Below are positions 8,607-15,942 of a stretch of DNA of 64,000 nt, piece by piece. The notes below the pieces were generated by a model, which searched no databases, was not told the DNA's origin, and was given only the letters and a program-made list of their open reading frames with translations. Position 1 is the first letter of the stretch; every line of letters begins with the position of its first letter. The stretch spans positions 62,001-126,000 of the forward strand of contig NZ_JAUQOP010000009.1 in assembly GCF_030580855.1 (NCBI RefSeq), in the 5' to 3' direction. The position numbers and the translations under genes were made by a program. The stretch is from Pseudomonas citrullilanati. GTDB taxonomy: Bacteria > Pseudomonadota > Gammaproteobacteria > Pseudomonadales > Pseudomonadaceae.

Positions 8607-10663
8607 GGTTTTCAATGGCCTGGCCGTTCGCTTTCGCGAGCAGGCTCGCTCCCACGAGGACATCATTGCCCCCTGTGGGAGCGAGCCTGCTCGGGAAGGG
8701 ACCAACCCGGTGCCGGGCATTGGCCGCCTGCCTATGGGCCCTGGCCTTCTCAGCCCAGGGCGGCTCCATGGCCTGGACCGGCATCCGCGATGGCAGCCTG
8801 TACTTACAGACCGATCGGCCGGACACGGTGACCGTGCGCTGGGTGCCGGCCTGGCAGGCCAACGCCAACGCCGAGCACATCTACCTGCTGGACGGCCAGG
8901 GTCGCCTGGCGGGGCAGCGCCTGATCAAGCCCGACCAGGAACGCGGCGAGCAGCCATGGCCGTTGCTGCCCGGCCCGGCCAGCTACCGGCTGGAAATCCC
9001 CGGCTACAGTTTCCGGCGCTACACCCTTGAACACGATGCGCGCACCCAGGCGCTGTTCGCCCCGGCCAAGGTGCATTTCAGCCTGGAGGCCCATGACGGC
9101 GACGAGCTGTATTTCAAGGTCGCCGCTGGCGAGCGTGCGGTGCTGGCGGGCAAGTTCCACGGCGGCGTGCACGGCCTGCAAGCCCGGCGCGTGGCCGACG
9201 GCAAGCAACTGCAACTGAACCTCAAGCCGTACCGCGCCTATTGGCAGTTCGACCAAGTGGCCCTGCCCGTCGCCGACGTCGAGCAGACCTGGCGCCTGCA
9301 CCTGCTGGGCAACGGCAAGGCGGCATTCTGGCTGGACGGCACCGCCAACCTGTTCGCCCAGGCGCCGGCGCAACTGCAACCGCTTCGCCAAGACCCGGGG
9401 CACGTGCAGCTGACGGTGCATGCCGAAGCGCTGGGCAACACGCCGAGGCTGGGAGTATCCCTGCCCTACGTCATGCCGCCGCCCTCCGCCTACGCGGTCA
9501 TCGACGCGCTCAAGCCCCAGGCGGCCAGCTACTACAGCATCGTCGACATCACCGCCGCCAACCCCGCCTATGAAGATCGGTTCCGGCGCCTGTACCAGGA
9601 CCGCTTCGGCATCGACCTGGACATCACCCTGCTCGCCGGCAGCGGACGCAAGGCCGACCTGCAGGCCGACCGGACCAGCAACAACGGCTTGCAGGCGTGG
9701 CTCGACGCGACCCGCGCCCTGGGCGGCAAAGGCGTGCACTACCTCGGCTTCGCCGATGAGCCCAACCTCAACTACCCCGACTTCGCCAGCTACCAGGCCT
9801 TGTTCGAGAGCATGGCCAGGGAGGCTCGCGCCCTGCCCGCCAACGTCCGTGCCGGCGTGCGCCTCGCGATCCCCGCCAGCTCCCGCTTCACCAACGGTCC
9901 GCTGGCCGAGAACGCCGCCGAGAAACGCGGCATCGACTGGGCACGGCGCCTGCTGGCCCGGTACGGCGACCAGGTCGATGCCCTGGCCTGGCACGAATGG
10001 ATGATCCGCGACCTGCTGGCCACAAGGGTGTACCGCCACAGCGTGCGGCAGGCCGCCGAGCTGGTGGGGCTGGACAACGCCGGCCGGCCACGCAAGGCGC
10101 TGCTGCTGGACCAGACCAACATGTCCAGCGGTTCGAGCCTGAGCCCCTACGACCAGGAAACCCACTACGCGGCCCTGTGGTGGACATCCGTGGTGATCAA
10201 CGCTTCCGCCGATGGCCTGCTCGACATGCTCAACTGGTTCCAGGCCGCCGACGAACCGGAGTACCCCAAGGGCATGGTGCGGGTGCTGGGCGACGGTCGC
10301 TTCGAACTCAAGCCGGTGGGCCTGGCCCAGCAATTCATCCAGCAGCACTGGCTCGGCCAGGTGCTGCGCCTGGACAACGACGCCTTTGAGGTGGACGCCC
10401 TGGCGATGGCCACCGGCAGACAGCGCAGCCTGCTGGGCGTGAACAAGACCACACGCATGCAGCAGGTCGGCATCGCGGGCGTGCCCTGCCCTGAGGCACA
10501 GGCGGCCCTGGTGTACTTCGGCCCGGACAACCGCAGCCGCAACGCGGCGTTCACCTGCGAAGCCGGGCGGATCCACTTCCCCCTGCCCAGCGAAACCCTG
10601 TTTGCCCTGGCCTGGACCAGCGCGTCCCTTCCCCCACCCGCCCCCCGTCAGGAGGCACCATGA
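8603..10663 (+). CDS. Secreted glycosidase-like protein with a REP pair read into its N-terminus
   Basis: A 686-residue protein if started at the ATG overlapping the flippase stop. Residues 10-32 are encoded by an inverted REP pair, in frame. A hydrophobic stretch AACLWALAFSAQGG at about 40-53 looks like the core of a signal peptide, so the mature protein should be periplasmic or exported. The middle and C-terminal parts (from about residue 280) resemble a clan-A TIM-barrel glycosidase: FADEPNLNYPD (about 387-397) could hold the acid/base glutamate and LLLDQTN (about 500) lies where the nucleophile would be, but no glutamate is there. It may be an EPS-modifying hydrolase or a non-catalytic relative. 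Alternative starts at an internal GTG or TTG after the REP would leave a shorter leader. Confidence 0.7.
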   Translation: MRFSMAWPFAFASRLAPTRTSLPPVGASLLGKGPTRCRALAACLWALAFSAQGGSMAWTGIRDGSLYLQTDRPDTVTVRWVPAWQANANAEHIYLLDGQGRLAGQRLIKPDQERGEQPWPLLPGPASYRLEIPGYSFRRYTLEHDARTQALFAPAKVHFSLEAHDGDELYFKVAAGERAVLAGKFHGGVHGLQARRVADGKQLQLNLKPYRAYWQFDQVALPVADVEQTWRLHLLGNGKAAFWLDGTANLFAQAPAQLQPLRQDPGHVQLTVHAEALGNTPRLGVSLPYVMPPPSAYAVIDALKPQAASYYSIVDITAANPAYEDRFRRLYQDRFGIDLDITLLAGSGRKADLQADRTSNNGLQAWLDATRALGGKGVHYLGFADEPNLNYPDFASYQALFESMAREARALPANVRAGVRLAIPASSRFTNGPLAENAAEKRGIDWARRLLARYGDQVDALAWHEWMIRDLLATRVYRHSVRQAAELVGLDNAGRPRKALLLDQTNMSSGSSLSPYDQETHYAALWWTSVVINASADGLLDMLNWFQAADEPEYPKGMVRVLGDGRFELKPVGLAQQFIQQHWLGQVLRLDNDAFEVDALAMATGRQRSLLGVNKTTRMQQVGIAGVPCPEAQAALVYFGPDNRSRNAAFTCEAGRIHFPLPSETLFALAWTSASLPPPAPRQEAP
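8630..8697. repeat. REP pair (REPIN) inside a coding sequence
   Basis: Two inverted copies, TTCGCGAGCAGGCTCGCTCC and GGGAGCGAGCCTGCTCGGGA, are separated by about 22 bases. They belong to the same family as the intergenic copies elsewhere in the window. Here they lie between the ATG coupled to the flippase gene and the hydrophobic signal core of the next gene, and leave the frame open. Confidence 0.9.
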
Positions 10664-11349
10664 ACGTACTGCAGAAACTTCGCGACCGTATCCAGAAGAA
10701 AGGCCTGCGTGCCGTGTTCAAGCAGGTGATACGCCACTTCGTGTTTTCCCATGCGCAGTTGGTGTGGCTGGAGCACGATTTGCGAGTCCCCATTCCGCCG
10801 AACAACCTCAAGCCCTACCGGCCGGTGCGCCTGGAATTCATCACCGTCAGCAATGCCGACGCGTTCGCCAAGTATTTCGGCGACCGCATCGAAACCGTGC
10901 GCGAACTGGCGGTCGAGGGCTACACCGGCCTGATGTACCTGGACGACCAGGGCGACGCGGTGGGGTTCGCCTGGGGCAGCACCCGCGACTATTACGATCG
11001 CCACTTCTATCGCTGCCTGTTCCCGATCGGGCCCGGCGAGTACTTCCAGTTCAACGGGGAGATCGCCCGTGCGTATTGGGGAACCCAGATGTCGGCGGAC
11101 GTCCAGCAGCAAATGTGGAAGGTCATGGAGGGAAAAGGCTGCACCAAGATGGTCGATGTCTGCGACTTGCAGAACATCCCGGCGATCAAGATGCACATCC
11201 GCATGGACTTCAAGGAGCGCGGCCAGATCACCCACGTGTACTGCCTGTTCGGGCGCTGGCGCTTCTCCCGCGATACGTTCTACACCGGTTCGGTGCTGGA
11301 TCCTTTCCGCAAACCGGGCCGCCCCGCCACCACGGCGGCGGCCGCCTGA
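10660..11349 (+). CDS. GNAT-like protein of the EPS operon
   Basis: A 229-residue soluble protein with a good GGAGG ribosome site and an ATGA overlap with the upstream gene. The central region (about 65-185), with GYTGLMYLDDQGDAVGFAWGS followed by a DVCDLQNIPAIKMHIRMDF block, has the beta-strand order of a GNAT acetyltransferase, in which the segment near IPAIK would be motif B. The acetyl-CoA loop is not clear, so the assignment is tentative. If correct it would add acetyl or another acyl group to an EPS sugar. Confidence 0.6.
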   Translation: MNVLQKLRDRIQKKGLRAVFKQVIRHFVFSHAQLVWLEHDLRVPIPPNNLKPYRPVRLEFITVSNADAFAKYFGDRIETVRELAVEGYTGLMYLDDQGDAVGFAWGSTRDYYDRHFYRCLFPIGPGEYFQFNGEIARAYWGTQMSADVQQQMWKVMEGKGCTKMVDVCDLQNIPAIKMHIRMDFKERGQITHVYCLFGRWRFSRDTFYTGSVLDPFRKPGRPATTAAAA

Positions 11350-12527
11350 TGGCAATCCGCTTCGAATGGCAGCGCTCGCTGCTCGCCACGGACTTCCCCG
11401 CTACGGCTTACGACCAGCTGCGAACCCGGGTGCCCGACTACACACCGTTCAACAACCTGGCCTGGTTGCAAGCGGCGGAACTGGCGCTGCAACCCGACCA
11501 GGAGCTGCACGTACTGTTGGGGTGGCAAGACCAGGTGTTGAGCCTGTGCCTGCCGCTGGTCAGCGCGCGCGAGCGCATCGGCGGGCTGCGGTTTCGGGTG
11601 TTGCGTCACCTGGGTTTTCCGTTGGCGGACCGGATCGCGCTGCTGGTCGACGTCGACGCTGACAGCATGGGCCAGGCGCTGATGCAAATCCGCCAGCAAC
11701 TGCCCCACGCCTTGCTGCAATTGAACGAAGTGGTCGAGGCGGTGGGCGAGCAAAGCGTGCTGAGTGCCTGGATGGCATTGAGCTCCACTGGCGAGCGGCG
11801 CTTGAGCTGCCGGGTGCCGGTGCACCTGATCAGCGACAGCGACCGTCAGGAAATCTCCGGCGATCCCCGCTATAAATTACGCAGGGCCCGCAAGCGCATC
11901 GCCGCGTGTGGCGCGCAGATCCGCCGGCTCACCCCCAATGCCATCGACATGGGCCTGCTGTTGCAGGAACTCGCCGAGGTCGAGGCGGCCAGTTGGAAGG
12001 GTGACGAAGGTGTCGGCATCTTTTCCGACCCGATGCGCCGGCAATGGATGAAACATGCCTTCACGGCCCTCGCCGACCAAGGCCTGGTACGCGTGGTGGT
12101 ACTGGAGCTGGACGGGCGCTGCATCAGTTACCGCCTGGGCCTGCTGGAACAGGGCCGGCTGTACGACTACAACCTGGCATTCCTGCCGGAGCATGCCGAT
12201 CTGGGCAGCGGCCGGGTACTGCTGGAGGAGTGGATTCGTTGGGGGCTGGATGACAACTGGCGCTGGATCGATGCGTCCCGGGTCAGCCTGGAAAATTCCA
12301 GCCATCAACTGCATGAACGCATGACCGGACAATTGGAACACTTGCGTTGGAGTTTTTATTCATGGCAACCCGGCGGGCTGGTCCTGGGGTTCGCCTTGCG
12401 ACTATGGAAAAGTCTCAAGCCATGGCTCCGCAAGCGCCCCGCCGGATCATCCCCGACAACCCCTTGCCCCCCTCTTATCAAGCACCAGGAGAATGTGAAT
12501 GCCTCAACAAGTGATCGTCAACGCTGA
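11349..12527 (+). CDS. FemAB/BioF2-like acyltransferase (Acetyltransf_6 type)
   Basis: A 392-residue protein starting at the ATG that shares one base with the upstream TGA. An Arg/Lys-rich helix (KLRRARKRI, about 176-184) precedes a C-terminal GNAT-like half with VVLELDGRCISYRLG and YNLAFLPEHADLGSGRVLLEEWIRWG (about 255-300). That spacing is typical of the BioF2-like/FemAB families found in polysaccharide and exosortase clusters. It probably acylates an EPS component. The 3' end overlaps the ChbG-like gene by 29 bases. Confidence 0.72.
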   Translation: MAIRFEWQRSLLATDFPATAYDQLRTRVPDYTPFNNLAWLQAAELALQPDQELHVLLGWQDQVLSLCLPLVSARERIGGLRFRVLRHLGFPLADRIALLVDVDADSMGQALMQIRQQLPHALLQLNEVVEAVGEQSVLSAWMALSSTGERRLSCRVPVHLISDSDRQEISGDPRYKLRRARKRIAACGAQIRRLTPNAIDMGLLLQELAEVEAASWKGDEGVGIFSDPMRRQWMKHAFTALADQGLVRVVVLELDGRCISYRLGLLEQGRLYDYNLAFLPEHADLGSGRVLLEEWIRWGLDDNWRWIDASRVSLENSSHQLHERMTGQLEHLRWSFYSWQPGGLVLGFALRLWKSLKPWLRKRPAGSSPTTPCPPLIKHQENVNASTSDRQR

Positions 12528-13293
12528 CGACTTCGGGCTCAGCCTCAGTGAAAACGCGATCATCCTGCGAGCCTTCGAAGCCGGCGTCATCAGCTCCGCC
12601 ACGGCCATGGCCAACATGCCGGCGTTCGAACAGGCCTGTGCACTGGCACGGCAGCCGCTGCTCAAGGGTCGAATCGGCCTGCACTTCAACCTCAGCCATG
12701 GTGCGCCGTTAAGCCAGGCGATCGCCTCACGGCCCGTGTTTTGCGGCGTCAATGGCGAATTCGACCTCAACCTGTCGCGCTACTGCCTGCGCCTGGGCGC
12801 AAAAGACCTCGCGGCGGTGCAAGACGAACTCGAGGCGCAATGGCAACGCTGCCTGGATCATGGCCTGCACCCCAGCCACCTCGATTCCCACCAACACGTG
12901 CACAACATCTGGCCCATCGGCGAACTGGTGGCCCGTTTCGCCAAACGCCATGGCGTGCCCATCCGCCTGGCCCGCAACCTGGGAGCGAACCTGAACCTGC
13001 CCAAGCGCCTCTTCAAGCACCTGCTCAACCGACGCATGCGCACCCTCAGTGGCGCGACGGCCGACTACGTCTGCACCCCGGCCGACCTGCACCACGCGGC
13101 CCCGCCCGCCCATGGCATCCTCGAAGTGATCGTCCATCCCCTGGACCTCGACGGGGATTTCGGCGACGCCTACCTGGCGCCCGGCGAATCACTGACCCAA
13201 GTGCTGCACAAGCGCCTGGCAGGCGTGCCGAAAGTGCCCTATCGCGGGAAGCGACGACCGCCGATGCGGGTCGAGTATGGGGATGCGCGTTGA
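12499..13293 (+). CDS. ChbG/HpnK-family carbohydrate deacetylase
   Basis: A 264-residue YdjC/ChbG-type enzyme. It has NADDFG at residues 8-13 (metal Asp), HFNLSHG near 55-61 and DSHQHVH near 130-136, the metal-binding His cluster, plus HPLDLDGDF near the C-terminus. Family members remove N-acetyl groups from oligosaccharides or lipid-linked sugars. AGGAG lies just before the ATG, inside the 3' end of the preceding gene. It closes the EPS operon and gives it a second deacetylase besides the NodB-type one. Confidence 0.88.
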   Translation: MPQQVIVNADDFGLSLSENAIILRAFEAGVISSATAMANMPAFEQACALARQPLLKGRIGLHFNLSHGAPLSQAIASRPVFCGVNGEFDLNLSRYCLRLGAKDLAAVQDELEAQWQRCLDHGLHPSHLDSHQHVHNIWPIGELVARFAKRHGVPIRLARNLGANLNLPKRLFKHLLNRRMRTLSGATADYVCTPADLHHAAPPAHGILEVIVHPLDLDGDFGDAYLAPGESLTQVLHKRLAGVPKVPYRGKRRPPMRVEYGDAR

Positions 13294-13310
13294 GGGGCCG
13301 TATTGCCTGG

Positions 13311-13547
13311 TCACCGATCGAGCTTCTTCTCCACCTGCCCGACCTTTTCCTGGAGCTTCTCGGCGTCCTGCTCCCGGCTCTTGATCGAGGTGGGCGTGAT
13401 CGCCTTGTCCACCTTGTCGGTGGCCGGGTCCGGCTGGTGGATGTCACGCTCCACCACCGGGACCGGCTCGCCACTGGCGTCCTTCGCCGGCATGCTCCCG
13501 GCCTTTTCACTCGCCCGGGCCTGGCCTCTGGAATCCTGAGTCGTCAT
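13311..13547 (-). CDS. Small charged conserved protein, unknown function
   Basis: A 78-residue hydrophilic protein without membrane segments or Cys. It is rich in Asp/Glu/Lys/Pro, with a C-terminal heptad-like stretch (REQDAEKLQEKVGQVEKKL) that suggests a short coiled coil. I chose the ATG preceded by GAGG eight bases upstream; an ATG eight codons earlier (13571) lacks a ribosome site. It converges on the end of the EPS operon. Small proteins of this composition are common in Pseudomonas, but no function can be named. Confidence 0.65.
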   Translation of the reverse strand: MTTQDSRGQARASEKAGSMPAKDASGEPVPVVERDIHQPDPATDKVDKAITPTSIKSREQDAEKLQEKVGQVEKKLDR

Positions 13548-13669
13548 GGCATCGTCCTCGTTGTTTTTCATGGCTGTCGAGTGTTCGAGTAGGGCGGGAC
13601 GGGGGAGTTCGATCGGGTTGGGTGGTTACATCATGACAAGCAAACGTTGAAGGACTGATTGCCGGCCAA

Positions 13670-13685
13670 GTATCCACTTGGATAC
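13670..13685. promoter_or_regulatory. Palindromic operator of the HigBA-like pair
   Basis: GTATCC-ACTT-GGATAC is a perfect inverted repeat ending nine bases before the toxin ATG. Toxin-antitoxin operons of this class are repressed by their antitoxin at such palindromes, so this is the probable autoregulatory site. Confidence 0.65.
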
Positions 13686-13694
13686 ATTCGCTGA

Positions 13695-13994
13695 ATGAAC
13701 TATCTTATCCAGCAGACTTCGACCTTCGTCAAATGGCACGCGTCGCTACGTGACTTACGGGCAAGGATCGCAATCGCACGACGTATCGATCGAGTTTCGG
13801 CGGGCAACCTGGGTGATTACAAGTCACTGGGCGATGGTGTTTCGGAACTGCGCGTAGACACGGGTGCTGGCTATCGTATTTATTTCACCCAACGCCAGGG
13901 GGTGATTATCGTTTTGCTGGCCGGCGGCGATAAATCGTCCCAAAGCGCAGACATCAGGCAGGCAAAGAAAATCGCAAAGGAGGTACAGGTATGA
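13695..13994 (+). CDS. HigB/RelE-superfamily toxin (addiction module killer protein)
   Basis: A 99-residue basic protein of the phage-derived Gp49/HigB branch of the RelE fold. It contains the conserved ISVLR-equivalent block LGDGVSELRVDTGAGYRIYFTQ (about 47-68) and a C-terminal LLAGGDKSSQSADIRQAKKIA, the usual end of this family. Toxins of this group cleave mRNA on the ribosome. Toxin precedes antitoxin, the HigBA order, and overlaps it by four bases. Confidence 0.87.
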   Translation: MNYLIQQTSTFVKWHASLRDLRARIAIARRIDRVSAGNLGDYKSLGDGVSELRVDTGAGYRIYFTQRQGVIIVLLAGGDKSSQSADIRQAKKIAKEVQV

Positions 13995-14299
13995 GCCAGG
14001 CTCTGATTGCATTCGATCTGGCCACGCTGCTTGACAGTGACGAAGCCATCAGCGAGTACCTTTCCCAAGTACTGGCCGACGGAGATAACGAAGAGTTTCT
14101 GCGCGCCATTGGCTACATCGCAAAGGCCAGGGGCATGTCACAGATAGCCAGGGACTCCGGCATGGGCCGTGAAAGCCTTTACAAGGCTTTTGCACCCGGG
14201 TCGAAGCCACGCTTCGATACGGTACTCAAGGTGGTCCACGCACTGGGCATCGATTTATGCGCGCGCCCCAACCCATTGCAGGGCCCCACAGGCGCATGA
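13991..14299 (+). CDS. HigA-like antitoxin
   Basis: A 102-residue protein. The first 40 residues contain a linker typical of addiction-module antidote proteins (SEYLSQVLADGDNEEFLRAIGYIAKARG). A helix-turn-helix follows at about 45-85 (MSQIARDSGMGRESLYKAFAP). It should neutralise the upstream toxin and repress the shared promoter through the palindrome before the toxin gene. ATGA overlap with the toxin gives coupled translation. Confidence 0.87.
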   Translation: MSQALIAFDLATLLDSDEAISEYLSQVLADGDNEEFLRAIGYIAKARGMSQIARDSGMGRESLYKAFAPGSKPRFDTVLKVVHALGIDLCARPNPLQGPTGA

Positions 14300-14388
14300 G
14301 CGTCGGTCAGCAGCCGTCTGAAATTGCGCCATCCTTGCGGCGAATCTGTTAAAAACGCACCTTGGGTCCTGAGTAGCGAAACCTTTCG

Positions 14389-15330
14389 ATGCGTTCTTTT
14401 TTTCTTCCCCGTACCGGGCGACGCTGGCTGGCGATGCTCTGCATGGCAGCGATGGTGGTCGGGCTGCCAGTGGGCTGCGCCGTGTTGCAGCACAAGGAGC
14501 GCGAGCTGGTATTCCGGATCGAGCCCGGGACGGCCAGTTGGTTCAGTGGTTTGCCGAGTGGCGTGCAAGAGTTCGATCTCAAGCCGAAACAGTTCAAGGC
14601 CGGGGAGAATATCCATGGCTGGTGGTGGCCGGCCGAGCGCAAGAATGCCCCGGCGATCCTGTATCTGCATGGTGTGCGCTGGAACCTGACCGGGCAGCTG
14701 TTTCGCATCCAGCAATTGCGGGACCTGGGCTTTTCGGTGCTGGCGATCGATTATCGCGGCTTTGGTAAAAGCCAGGGCGAGCTGCCGTCGGAAGCCAGCG
14801 TCTACGAAGACGCCCGGATCGCCTGGGCACGTCTGGAAGCCCTGCAACCCGACCCGGCGCAAAGGCTGATCTATGGGCACTCCCTGGGCGGAGCCGTCGC
14901 GGTGGACCTCGCGGCGGAACTGGGCCAGAAAGCGGCACGGAACGGCAGCGTCGCGCCGGCCCGGGGGTTGGTCATCGAATCCACGTTCACCTCCCTGGGC
15001 GATGTCGCCACGGCCATGGCGAACACCTCGCTGCCGGTGCGCTGGTTGCTGTCGCAGAAATTCGACTCCATCGACAAGATCCACGAGATCAACATGCCCC
15101 TGCTGGTGGTGCATGGCGCCGCCGATCGCTACGTACCGCCGCGTTTCAGCGAGCAACTGTTCAACGCCGCCCAGGAACCCAAGCGCCTGCTCCTGGTGCC
15201 TGGCGCCACCCACAACAACAGCATGAGCCTGGCTGGCCGGCAGTATCGCCAGGCCCTGGACGACTTGATGAAACCCCGCCCCACCCCCGTGGCCGGAGCG
15301 TCGCAGGTCAATAGCGCCAAGGCCGGCTGA
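14389..15330 (+). CDS. Alpha/beta hydrolase, probable lipoprotein
   Basis: A 313-residue protein. An N-terminal Arg-rich and hydrophobic leader ends in GLPVGC at about residue 27, a passable lipobox. The hydrolase core has the nucleophile elbow GHSLGGA (about 163-169, Ser165), an Asp in HGAADRY and a C-terminal His in GATHNN (about 280). The YRGFGKSQG block is typical of the YqkD/Bem46-like group. Substrate unknown. It stands alone, between the TA pair and the REP array. Confidence 0.82.
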   Translation: MRSFFLPRTGRRWLAMLCMAAMVVGLPVGCAVLQHKERELVFRIEPGTASWFSGLPSGVQEFDLKPKQFKAGENIHGWWWPAERKNAPAILYLHGVRWNLTGQLFRIQQLRDLGFSVLAIDYRGFGKSQGELPSEASVYEDARIAWARLEALQPDPAQRLIYGHSLGGAVAVDLAAELGQKAARNGSVAPARGLVIESTFTSLGDVATAMANTSLPVRWLLSQKFDSIDKIHEINMPLLVVHGAADRYVPPRFSEQLFNAAQEPKRLLLVPGATHNNSMSLAGRQYRQALDDLMKPRPTPVAGASQVNSAKAG

Positions 15331-15355
15331 CCGAACCCACCGTAGAAGATTCCCC

Positions 15356-15858
15356 TGTGGGAGCGAGCCTGCTCGCGAAGGCGGTGGGTCAGCTTGAATG
15401 GATTCTGGATGTACTGCCGTCATCGCGAGCAAGCTCGCTCCCACAGGGGTTTCGGGTGATTTCAGGATTTGTGTGCGCCACCGACCTTTTGTGGGAGCGA
15501 GCCTGCTCGCGAAGGCGGTGGGTCAGCTTGAATGGATTTTGGATGTGCTGCCGTCATCGCGAGCAAGCTCGCTCCCACAGGGGTTTCGGGTGATTTCAGG
15601 ATTTGTGTGCGCCGCCGACCTTTTGTGGGAGCGAGCCTGCTCGCGAAGGCGGTGGGTCAGCTTGAATAGATTTTGGATGTGCTGCCGTCATCGCGAGCAA
15701 GCTCGCTCCCACAGGGGTTTCGGGTGATTTCAGGATTAGTATGCGCCACCAACCTTTTGTGGGAGCGAGCCTGCTCGCGAAGGCGGTGTATCCGTTGATG
15801 AGATGTCGGCTGGCCTGACGCTATCGCGAGCAGGCTCGCTCCCACAGGGGATCTTCAG
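15356..15858. repeat. Tandem array of REP pairs with a 134-bp period
   Basis: Forward REP copies start at 15357, 15491, 15625 and 15759, exactly 134 bases apart, each followed by an inverted copy. The unit also includes non-REP spacer (GGTTTCGGGTGATTTCAGGA), repeated almost without change in the first three units. The fourth unit keeps the REP ends but has a different inner spacer. The pattern indicates recent tandem duplication of a REPIN plus flank rather than independent insertions. Confidence 0.93.
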
Positions 15859-15900
15859 CGCACTGGAGAAACTCGGCTTTATTCTCGCGCCTACAAATAG

Positions 15901-15930
15901 AAACGGCACCTTCCGGTGCCGTTTCTTTCC
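15901..15930 (-). terminator. Terminator of the ABC transporter operon
   Basis: Inverted repeat AAACGGCACC-TTCC-GGTGCCGTTT just downstream of the substrate-binding protein gene on the minus strand. The T-tract is short, so it could work in both directions. Confidence 0.7.
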
Positions 15931-15942
15931 ATCAGGAACCGC

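Noticed and set aside
15356-15858. CRISPR array
   Set aside because: The repeats are palindromic REP pairs in a 134-base unit whose spacer is also repeated; CRISPR spacers are unique and no cas genes are present.
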